The notes beneath the pieces are model-generated. The model saw only the letters and a program-made list of their open reading frames with translations. It was not told the DNA's origin and did not search any database. From Thermoactinospora rubra (GTDB lineage: Bacteria; Actinomycetota; Actinomycetes; Streptosporangiales; Streptosporangiaceae), in the NCBI RefSeq assembly GCF_002093975.1, contig NZ_MSZZ01000010.1:248001-312000 (forward strand): 64,000 nt of DNA, given 5' to 3'. Each line of letters begins with the position of its first letter. The first letter of the stretch is position 1. The position numbers were made by a program, and so were the translations under genes. Below, piece by piece: positions 57,713-64,000 of this stretch.

Positions 57713-59161
57713 TCAGTCGGTGCCGGCCTCCATCGCGGCGTGGTCGAGCAGCTCGTCGTCGACGGAGACCGCGCCCCGGGAGGCGATCGCCTCGGCCCCG
57801 CCCTCGGGCATCGCGCCGATCAGCCCGGTCGAGGCCGCCTGGGCGGCGCCCACCAGCGGCGGCTGCGGGGCGCCGACCATGCCGAGCCTGGCGTACTGCT
57901 CAAGCTTGGCGCGGGAGTCGGCGATGTCCAGGTTGCGCATGGTCAGCTGGCCGATGCGGTCGACCGGCCCGAAGGCGGAGTCCTCGGTCCGCTCCATGGA
58001 CAGCTTGTCCGGATGGTAGCTGAGCGACGGCCCGGAGGTGTCCAGGACCGAGTAGTCCTCACCGCGCCGCAGGCGCAGCGTCACCTCGCCGGTGACCGCC
58101 ATCCCGACCCAGCGCTGCAGCGACTCGCGCAGCATCAGCGCCTGCGGGTCCAGCCAGCGGCCCTCGTACAGCAGCCTGCCCAGCCGCCGTCCCTCGGTGT
58201 GGTAGATGGCGAGGGTGTCCTCGTTGTGGATGGCGTTGACCAGCCGCTCGTACGCGACGTGCAGCAGCGCCATGCCCGGCGCCTCGTAGATGCCCCGGCT
58301 CTTGGCCTCGATGACCCGGTTCTCGATCTGGTCGGACATGCCCAGGCCGTGCCGGCCGCCGATGGCGTTGGCCTCCAGCACCAGGTCGACCGGGGAGGCG
58401 AAGTCCTTGCCGTTGATCGTCACCGGCCGCCCGCGCTCGAAGCCGATCGTGACGTCCTCGGCGGCGATCTCGACGGCGGGATCCCAGAACCGCACGCCCA
58501 TGATCGGCTCGACGATCTCGATGCCCGTGTCGAGGTGCTCGAGCGCCTTGGCCTCGTGCGTCGCGCCCCAGATGTTCGCGTCGGTGGAGTAGGCCTTCTC
58601 CGTGCTGTCGCGGTACGGCAGGCCGCGCTCCAGCAGCCACTCCGACATCTCCTTGCGCCCGCCGAGCTCCCTGACGAAGTCGGCGTCCAGCCAGGGCTTG
58701 TAGATCCGCAGGGAGGGGTTGGCGAGCAGGCCGTACCGGTAGAACCGCTCGATGTCGTTGCCCTTGAAGGTCGAGCCGTCGCCCCAGATCTGCACGCCGT
58801 CCTCGAGCATCGCGCGCACCAGCAGGGTGCCCGTGACGGCCCGCCCGAGCGGGGTGGTGTTGAAGTAGGTGCGGCCGCCGGAGCGGATGTGGAACGCCCC
58901 GCAGGCCAGGGCCGCGAGCCCCTCCTCCACGAGCGCGGCCCGGCAGTCGACCAGCCGTGCGACCTCCGCGCCGTAGGCCGTGGCGCGCCCGGGCACCGAG
59001 GCGATGTCGGGCTCGTCGTACTGGCCGACGTCGGCGGTGTAGGCGCACGGCACCGCGCCCTTCTCGCGCATCCACGCGACCGCTACCGAGGTGTCGAGGC
59101 CGCCGGAGAAGGCGATCCCGACTCGTTCGCCGACAGGGAGGGAGGTGAGGACCTTGGACAC
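57713..59161 (-). CDS. argG: Argininosuccinate synthase (type 2, long form)
   Basis: 482 residues. It ligates citrulline and aspartate with ATP in arginine synthesis. The PP-loop ATP motif AFSGGLDTSVAVAWM and the citrulline/aspartate blocks (GAFHIRSGGRTYFNTTPLGR, GNDIERFYRYGLLA, STDANIWGATHEAKALEHLD) match the longer E. coli-like class, not the 400-residue class. The GTG at 59161 is chosen over the more upstream frame start at 59179 because a TATACT -10 (minus strand) lies only about 8 bases upstream, implying a leaderless message. Confidence 0.93.
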   Translation of the reverse strand: MSKVLTSLPVGERVGIAFSGGLDTSVAVAWMREKGAVPCAYTADVGQYDEPDIASVPGRATAYGAEVARLVDCRAALVEEGLAALACGAFHIRSGGRTYFNTTPLGRAVTGTLLVRAMLEDGVQIWGDGSTFKGNDIERFYRYGLLANPSLRIYKPWLDADFVRELGGRKEMSEWLLERGLPYRDSTEKAYSTDANIWGATHEAKALEHLDTGIEIVEPIMGVRFWDPAVEIAAEDVTIGFERGRPVTINGKDFASPVDLVLEANAIGGRHGLGMSDQIENRVIEAKSRGIYEAPGMALLHVAYERLVNAIHNEDTLAIYHTEGRRLGRLLYEGRWLDPQALMLRESLQRWVGMAVTGEVTLRLRRGEDYSVLDTSGPSLSYHPDKLSMERTEDSAFGPVDRIGQLTMRNLDIADSRAKLEQYARLGMVGAPQPPLVGAAQAASTGLIGAMPEGGAEAIASRGAVSVDDELLDHAAMEAGTD

Positions 59162-59168
59162 GAGTAGA

Positions 59169-59199
59169 AGTATATACACACCAATGCATGGCTATGCAA
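59169..59199 (-). promoter_or_regulatory. argG promoter with overlapping ARG-box-like dyad
   Basis: On the minus strand TTGCAT (59194-59199) and TATACT (59169-59174) are 19 bases apart, and a dyad tgcat-agcc-atgca (59185-59198) overlaps the -35 element. Arginine repressors bind tgcat-type dyads in actinobacterial arginine genes, so ArgR repression of argG is likely. Confidence 0.5.
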
Positions 59200-59313
59200 A
59201 GCGGTGGCGGCGCTCAGGTGTGATCACTCCACCGGTACGGAGATCACGGGGCGGACGGCTACGGTGGGATGCGGCCTGCCGGACGGCACATCCCGAGACG
59301 TGAGGAATCCGTG

Positions 59314-59778
59314 ATGACGAGCGAGAGCCCGCGGCTGCGGCCGGCCGTACCCGGCGACTACGACCGCATCGTCGCCGTCGTGGACGACTGGTGGGGGCGG
59401 CCGGTCCGGTCGAACCTGCCGCGGCTGTTCCTCGACCACTTCCATCGCACCAGCCTGGTCGCCGAGAACGCCGGCGAGCCGGCGGGGTTCCTCGTCGGCT
59501 TCCTGTCGCCGTCGATGCCGGACTGCGCCTACATCCACTTCGCCGGCGTCGCGCCGCCCTTCCGCGGCGGCGGGCTGGCCCGCCGCCTTTATGAGAGCTT
59601 CTTCGCTCTCGCCGCGGCCGGCCACCGGACGAGGGTGCGGGCGATCACCTCGCCGCGCAACAGCGCCTCCATCGCCTTCCACACCGCGATGGGCTTCTCT
59701 GTCACCGGCCCCGTCGCCGGCTACGACGGCCCGGCGGTGGACCGCGTCGTCTTCGACAAGCGGCTGCCGCGCCCCTGA
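59314..59778 (+). CDS. GNAT-family N-acetyltransferase
   Basis: 154 residues of one GNAT domain: PRLRPAVPGDYDRIVAVVDD at the N-terminus, the acetyl-CoA loop VAPPFRGGGLARRLYESFF (the R/Q-x-x-G-x-G/A equivalent) and SPRNSASIAFHTAMGFSV at the end. It transfers acetyl from acetyl-CoA to an amine, substrate unknown. The ATG at 59314 has GAGGA (59302-59306) at a good distance; a GTG at 59311 is possible. It is divergent from argG and convergent with the shikimate operon. Confidence 0.88.
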   Translation: MTSESPRLRPAVPGDYDRIVAVVDDWWGRPVRSNLPRLFLDHFHRTSLVAENAGEPAGFLVGFLSPSMPDCAYIHFAGVAPPFRGGGLARRLYESFFALAAAGHRTRVRAITSPRNSASIAFHTAMGFSVTGPVAGYDGPAVDRVVFDKRLPRP

Positions 59779-59788
59779 GCGGGCGGCT

Positions 59789-60547
59789 TCACCAGGGCAG
59801 CAGGTCGGGCCGCTTGGGGGTGAGCCCGTCGCCCGAGGAGCGCCCGCGGAGGCGGCGCGTGATCCACGGCATCAGGTGCTCGCGCAGCCACTGGGCGTCC
59901 TCGCGGCGCCTGACGCGCGGGTCGACCGACTCCCGGGGCGGCCAGGTCTTGCGCCACGTGTCGTCGCACGGCACGCCCAGCACGTCGAGCACCCTGGCCG
60001 CGACCAGGCGGTGCCCCTCCTCGTTCATGTGGAGGCGGTCCTCGCTCCACGCCCGCCAGTCCCGCAGCCCCTGCATCGACCACTGGTCGACGACGCGGCA
60101 GCCGTACAGGTCGGCGATGGACCGGACGTGCAGGTAGAAGACCGCGAACTTGCCGCGCATGCGCCGCATCAGCGGCGTGTCGCGCGGGTCCACGCCGGTG
60201 AACACCAGCACCTCGGCGCCGGTGGAGCGCAGCTCGCGCACGGCCGAGGCGAACTTCTTGGCCATCGCGTCCGGGTCGCTGCCCGGCCGCAGCAGGTCGT
60301 TGCCGCCCGCGCAGAAGCTCACCAGGTCGGGCGCCATCTTCACGGCCAGCGGTACCTGGTCGGCGATGATCTGGTCGAGCAGCTTGCCGCGCACGGCCAG
60401 GTTGGCGTAGCGGAAGGACGGGTTCCCGGCCGCCAGCCGTTCGGCCACCCGGTCCGCCCAGCCGCGGAAGGAGCCGCCCGGCCCCGGGTCGTTGAGCCCT
60501 TCGGTGAAGCTGTCGCCGAGCGCGACGAAGGAGCTGTAGCGCGTCAT
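59789..60547 (-). CDS. SGNH/GDSL hydrolase coupled to the shikimate genes
   Basis: 252 residues, cytoplasmic-looking (no signal peptide). SGNH blocks: FVALGDSFTEGLND (Ser), FCAGGNDLLRPG (Asn), and DRLHMNEEGHRLVA (Asp and His). This is a broad esterase/lipase family. Its ATG overlaps the aroQ stop codon by 4 bases (ATGA), so it is the last gene of the shikimate operon. A direct role in aromatic synthesis is not expected from known pathways. Confidence 0.9.
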   Translation of the reverse strand: MTRYSSFVALGDSFTEGLNDPGPGGSFRGWADRVAERLAAGNPSFRYANLAVRGKLLDQIIADQVPLAVKMAPDLVSFCAGGNDLLRPGSDPDAMAKKFASAVRELRSTGAEVLVFTGVDPRDTPLMRRMRGKFAVFYLHVRSIADLYGCRVVDQWSMQGLRDWRAWSEDRLHMNEEGHRLVAARVLDVLGVPCDDTWRKTWPPRESVDPRVRRREDAQWLREHLMPWITRRLRGRSSGDGLTPKRPDLLPW

Positions 60548-60978
60548 GACCTGGCCAGCTCCGCGATCGCCTGCAGGGCCAGCACGTAGGACCGCAGGCC
60601 GAAGCCCGCGATGGTGCCGGTGGCCACGCCCGCCACCACGGAGGTGTGGCGGAACTCCTCCCGCGCGGCCGGGTTGGAGATGTGCACCTCCACCAGCGGC
60701 GCGGTGCGCTGGGCGATGGCGTCGCGCAGCGAGTAGGAGTAGTGGGTGAACGCCGCCGGGTTGAGCACGACCGGGATCCTGCCGTCGGCCGCCTCGTGCA
60801 TCCAGCGCACCAGCTCGGCCTCGTCGTCGGTCTGGCGGACCTCGACGTCCAGGCCCAGGGCGGAGCCGGTCTCCTCGCACAGCTTGACCAGGTCGTCGAA
60901 GGTGTCGGCGCCGTAGACCGACGGCTCGCGGGTGCCGAGCCGGCGCAGGTTGGGGCCGTTGAGGACGAGCACCTTCAT
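60544..60978 (-). CDS. aroQ: 3-dehydroquinate dehydratase, type II
   Basis: 144 residues. It converts 3-dehydroquinate to 3-dehydroshikimate, step three of the shikimate pathway. The type II signature VLNGPNLRRLGTREPSVYG with the catalytic Arg/Tyr, the NPAAFTHYSYSLRDAI segment and VEVHISNPAAREEFRHTSVV with the catalytic His are present. It overlaps aroB by 4 bp and the downstream SGNH hydrolase gene by 4 bp. Confidence 0.95.
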   Translation of the reverse strand: MKVLVLNGPNLRRLGTREPSVYGADTFDDLVKLCEETGSALGLDVEVRQTDDEAELVRWMHEAADGRIPVVLNPAAFTHYSYSLRDAIAQRTAPLVEVHISNPAAREEFRHTSVVAGVATGTIAGFGLRSYVLALQAIAELARS

Positions 60979-62045
60979 CGCGACACCTCCCGGTAGGCCG
61001 CCTCCAGCAGCTCCTCGCTCGGATCCTCCAGGCGTGCGGGCTTGGCCAGGTCGTCGAGCACCACGAACCGCTGCCTGGCGCCGCGGTTCTTCTTGTCCAG
61101 CCGCATGTGGTCGCGCAGCTCCGGCCAGGCGTCGCGGCGGTAGGCGGTGGGCAGGCCCACCGAGGACAGGATCGAGCGGGTGCGGCCGACCAGGTCCACG
61201 CGGCCGGTCAGCCGGCCCAGCACGGCGGCGTAGACCATGCCGATGGAGATGGCCTCGCCGTGGCGCATGCGGTAGTGCTCGGCCCGCTCGATGGCGTGGC
61301 CCAGCGTGTGGCCGTAGTTGAGGATCTCGCGCAGGCCCGCCTCGCGCAGGTCGGCGCCGACCACGTCGGCCTTGACGCGGATCTTGCGCTCGATGAGCTC
61401 GCGGGTGTGCTCGCCCTCGGGCCGGGTCGCCGCGGCGGGATCGGCCTCGATGAGCGTGAGGATCGCCGGGTCGGCGATGAACCCGCCCTTGATGATCTCC
61501 GCCAGGCCCGCGACGTAGTCCTCGCGCGGCAGCGACGGCAGCGTGGCCAGGTCGCACAGCACCCCGGCGGGCGGCAGGAAGGTGCCCACCAGGTTCTTGC
61601 CCTCGGGGGTGTCGATGCCGTTCTTGCCGCCGACGGCCGCGTCGACCATGGCCAGCAGCGTCGTGGGCACGAGCACCACCTTGACGCCGCGCAGCCAGGT
61701 GGCGGCGACGAACCCGGCCAGGTCGGTGGTGGCGCCGCCGCCCACGCCGACGACCGCGTCGGACCGCGTGACGCCGTGGCGGCCCAGCGCGGACCACAGC
61801 TCGGCGGCCACCTGGACCGTCTTGGCCCGCTCCCCGTCGGGCACCGGCAGCGCCACGACCTCGAACCCGGCCTCCTCCAGCGCGTGGCACACCGGGCGGG
61901 CGATCTCCGGCAGGCCCACCGGGTGGATCACCGCCACCGTCCGCACGCCCGCGCCCACCAGCCCGGGCAGCTCGCCGAGGACGCCGGTGCCGACCACGAC
62001 GTCGTACGGCTGGTCGCCGCGCACGGCGATGCGTGTCACGGTCAC
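60975..62045 (-). CDS. aroB: 3-dehydroquinate synthase
   Basis: 356 residues. It cyclises DAHP to 3-dehydroquinate with bound NAD+ and a divalent metal. Motifs: the NAD-binding VGVGGGATTDLAGFVAATWL, PTTLLAMVDAAVGGKNGID and NYGHTLGHAIE (metal-binding His). Its start overlaps the aroK stop codon by 4 bp. The fixed overlap arrangement with aroK and aroQ makes one translationally coupled unit. Confidence 0.96.
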   Translation of the reverse strand: MTVTRIAVRGDQPYDVVVGTGVLGELPGLVGAGVRTVAVIHPVGLPEIARPVCHALEEAGFEVVALPVPDGERAKTVQVAAELWSALGRHGVTRSDAVVGVGGGATTDLAGFVAATWLRGVKVVLVPTTLLAMVDAAVGGKNGIDTPEGKNLVGTFLPPAGVLCDLATLPSLPREDYVAGLAEIIKGGFIADPAILTLIEADPAAATRPEGEHTRELIERKIRVKADVVGADLREAGLREILNYGHTLGHAIERAEHYRMRHGEAISIGMVYAAVLGRLTGRVDLVGRTRSILSSVGLPTAYRRDAWPELRDHMRLDKKNRGARQRFVVLDDLAKPARLEDPSEELLEAAYREVSR

Positions 62046-62539
62046 GGCGCGAGCCCCTTCACGATCTCCTCCACCAGCTCGTGCGGCTCGCGCCCGTCGG
62101 TCGCCACGGTCAGGACGGCCAGCCGCTCGTAGATGGGCCTGCGCTCCTCCATGAGCCGCTTGAGCTGGCTGCGCGGGTTGAGCACCAGCAGCGGCCGGGC
62201 CGCCCCCAGCCCCACCCGCTGCACCGCGGCGGCCAGCCCCACCTGCAGGTAGACGACGGGCTGGCCCTGGAGCAGATCCTGGGTCTCCGCGCGCAGGATC
62301 GCGCCGCCGCCCAGGCTGAGGACGCCCTCGTGCTCGGCCAGCGCCCGCCGTACGGCCTGCGCCTCCAGGTCGCGGAAGCGCTCCTCCCCGTCCTCGACGA
62401 AGATGTCGCTCACCGGCTTGCCGGCGACGGCCTCGACGTCGGCGTCGGTGTCGCGGAAGGCGACGCCGAGGTGGTCGGCGAGCAGGCGGCCCACGGTGGT
62501 CTTGCCCGAGCCCGGCGGGCCGATCAGCACGGCCTTCAT
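62042..62539 (-). CDS. aroK: Shikimate kinase
   Basis: 165 residues. It phosphorylates shikimate. The P-loop GPPGSGKTTVG (residues 7-17), the substrate Asp/Arg set DTDADVEAVAG and FRDLEAQAV, LSLGGGAILRAET and the lid Arg region LLVLNPRSQLKRLMEERRPI are all present. The start ATG shares one base with the aroC stop (TGATG), giving tight coupling. Confidence 0.95.
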   Translation of the reverse strand: MKAVLIGPPGSGKTTVGRLLADHLGVAFRDTDADVEAVAGKPVSDIFVEDGEERFRDLEAQAVRRALAEHEGVLSLGGGAILRAETQDLLQGQPVVYLQVGLAAAVQRVGLGAARPLLVLNPRSQLKRLMEERRPIYERLAVLTVATDGREPHELVEEIVKGLAP

Positions 62540-63720
62540 CACTTGATCACCATCGCAGACAGGTATCCGGACAGGTTGCGCGCGACCTCTTCGACCGAGT
62601 CGCCGCCGAACTTCTCCAGCGCCGCGTCGGCCAGCACCAGCGCCACCATGGCCTCGGCCACCACGCCCGCGGCGGGGACCGCGCACACGTCGGAGCGCTC
62701 GTGGTGCGCCTTGGCCGCCTCGCCGGTCTTGACGTCGATGGTGGCCAGCGCCCGCGGGACGGTGGAGATGGGCTTCATCGCGGCGCTTACGCGCAGCACC
62801 TCGCCGTTGGTCATGCCGCCCTCGACGCCGCCCGCGCGGTTGGTGACGCGCCTGACGCCGTCGGCGGTGGTGTACTCGATCTCGTCGTGGGCGCGGGACC
62901 CGGGCCGGCTCGCGGTCTCGAACCCGTCGCCGACGGCCACGCCCTTGATCGCCTGGATGCCCATGAGGGCGGCGGCCAGGCGCGCGTCGAGCCGGCGGTC
63001 CCAGTGGGTGTAGCTGCCCAGGCCCGGCGGCAGGCCGTAGGCCAGGACCTCCACGACGCCGCCGAGCGTGTCGCCGTCCTTGTGGGCCTTGTCGATCGTC
63101 TCGACCATGGCCGCGCTGCCCGCTGGGTCGAAGCAGCGGACCGGGTCGTCGTCGATGCGCGCCAGATCGGCCGGGGTGGGCAGGTCGGCCGAGGGGGTGC
63201 GGGTGCCGCCGATCGAGACCACGTGGCTGAGGATCTCCACGCCCAGCGCCTGCTTCAGGAAGCGCCTGGCGACCTCGCCGAGGGCGACGCGGGCGGCGGT
63301 CTCGCGGGCGCTGGCCCGGTCGAGGACGTTGCGCGCGTCGTCGAAGCCGTACTTCTGCATGCCGGCCAGGTCGGCGTGGCCCGGGCGGGGGCGTGAGCGC
63401 GGCGCGTTGCGCGCCAGGCCCTCCAGCTCGGCCGGGTCGACCGGGTCGGCCGCCATGACCTTCTCCCACTTGGGCCATTCGGTGTTGCCGACCCGCACGG
63501 CGACGGGGCTGCCGATCGTGCGGCCGTGCCGTACGCCGCCCACGATCGTGACCTTGTCCTCCTCGAACTTCATGCGCGCGCCGCGGCCGTAGCCCAGCCT
63601 GCGGCGGCGCAGGGCCTCGGAGATCGCCTCGGTGGTGACCTCCACCCCGGCGGGGAGGCCCTCCATGATGGCGACGAGTTCGGGGCCGTGTGACTCTCCG
63701 GCGGTCAACCAGCGCAGCAT
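62539..63720 (-). CDS. aroC: Chorismate synthase
   Basis: 393 residues. It converts EPSP to chorismate using reduced FMN. The start LRWLTAGESHGPELVAIMEG, RRRLGYGRGARMKFEED, RSRPRPGHADLAGMQKYG and ASARETAARVALGEVARRFL blocks are canonical. It is the first gene of the aro cluster visible here. It is separated by 48 bp from the prepilin peptidase gene upstream on the same strand, with no evident promoter motif between, so a longer operon is possible. Confidence 0.96.
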   Translation of the reverse strand: MLRWLTAGESHGPELVAIMEGLPAGVEVTTEAISEALRRRRLGYGRGARMKFEEDKVTIVGGVRHGRTIGSPVAVRVGNTEWPKWEKVMAADPVDPAELEGLARNAPRSRPRPGHADLAGMQKYGFDDARNVLDRASARETAARVALGEVARRFLKQALGVEILSHVVSIGGTRTPSADLPTPADLARIDDDPVRCFDPAGSAAMVETIDKAHKDGDTLGGVVEVLAYGLPPGLGSYTHWDRRLDARLAAALMGIQAIKGVAVGDGFETASRPGSRAHDEIEYTTADGVRRVTNRAGGVEGGMTNGEVLRVSAAMKPISTVPRALATIDVKTGEAAKAHHERSDVCAVPAAGVVAEAMVALVLADAALEKFGGDSVEEVARNLSGYLSAMVIK

Positions 63721-63768
63721 GTGGTCAAGTCTTCCAGACGTGGCCGGGTGCGCCGTCCGGGGTGACCA

Positions 63769-64000
63769 TCAGGCGAGACAGACGGCGGCCAGCGCGCCGA
63801 TCAGCATGAAAGGACCGAAGGGGAATTCCGTTGATTTGTCCCCCTTTTTCGTGATGAGGAGGCCGATGGCGTAGAGGGCTCCGGCGAACTGCCCGGCCAG
63901 CGCGGCGACGGCCCACGCCTGCCAGCCGAGGGCGCCGCCCACCATGCCGATCAGGCCGGCGAGCTTGACATCGCCCAGGCCCATGGCGTGCGGGCGCAGG
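63769..64000 (-). CDS. Prepilin peptidase (A24 family), C-terminal part, cut by the window edge
   Basis: The last 77 codons. The aspartate-protease motif GLGDVKLAG (GxGD) is followed by hydrophobic segments (GGALGWQAWAVAALAGQFAG, ALYAIGLLI) and PFGPFMLIGALAAVC. Type IV prepilin peptidases cut and methylate prepilin leader peptides in the membrane. The N-terminal half with the first catalytic Asp is outside the window. Confidence 0.88.
   Translation of the reverse strand, partial: LRPHAMGLGDVKLAGLIGMVGGALGWQAWAVAALAGQFAGALYAIGLLITKKGDKSTEFPFGPFMLIGALAAVCLA

Overview
The window is very GC-rich, gene-dense DNA with strong third-position GC bias, many GTG starts, ATGA/GTGA gene overlaps and typical actinobacterial families (MsiK-type sugar ATPase, GSII glutamine synthetase, a SARP/AfsR regulator, an NNH-NACHT STAND protein, Rrf2, LacI and TetR regulators). 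It is most likely a chromosomal segment of a filamentous actinomycete. Streptosporangiales (Nonomuraea or a relative) would fit, but that is inference from gene content. No rRNA, tRNA, CRISPR array or prophage module was seen.

Layout. 1-4.5 kb: the N-terminal part of an IS200/IS605-type TnpB running off the left edge, an NNH-NACHT-LRR protein (candidate anti-phage STAND ATPase) and a small cupin. 4.5-18 kb is mostly housekeeping: aldehyde dehydrogenase, glutamine synthetase II, Ca2+/H+ antiporter, an operon of an unusual membrane FtsH-like protease with an upstream lipoprotein, a flavin oxidoreductase plus sugar dehydrogenase pair, a short-chain dehydrogenase, an Rrf2/AhpD-like redox pair, and MsiK facing a LacI regulator. 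19.0-20.5 kb is a scar: a glutathione peroxidase gene that has lost its 5' end and is split by a 149-bp element with the structure of an IS200/IS605-derived, omega-RNA-like miniature element, followed by a secreted transglycosylase. 20.6-28.6 kb: TetR and a diiron protein facing each other across a perfect 20-bp-arm palindrome, a heterodimeric ABC exporter, and an ABC-F ATPase behind an apparent leader-peptide attenuator. 28.6-32.3 kb: small membrane, zinc-ribbon and lipoprotein genes, a DUF3500 protein and a methyltransferase. 32.5-38.6 kb: MFS exporter, PIG-L deacetylase, SARP regulator and methyltransferase. 38.7-39.8 kb: a tryptophan-dioxygenase fragment beside a VapBC-like toxin-antitoxin pair. 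39.8-46.5 kb: a branched-chain-amino-acid-type ABC importer operon with an acyl-CoA ligase embedded in it. 47-52.7 kb: a 1311-residue secreted protein combining a lytic-transglycosylase-like region with a C-terminal SGNH esterase, a decayed partial copy of that gene, a ricin-type lectin and an IS5-family fragment. 52.7-64 kb: a cation/proton antiporter, a low-complexity protein, DinG-type helicase, argG, a GNAT acetyltransferase, and a tightly overlapping shikimate operon (aroC-aroK-aroB-aroQ plus an SGNH hydrolase) behind a prepilin peptidase gene cut by the right edge.

Most worth a second look: the split gpx gene with a possible free-standing guide RNA, the ABC-F attenuator, the 41-bp palindrome at 21251-21291, the transglycosylase/SGNH fusion, the FtsH variant, the NACHT-LRR protein and the liv/acyl-CoA-ligase operon.
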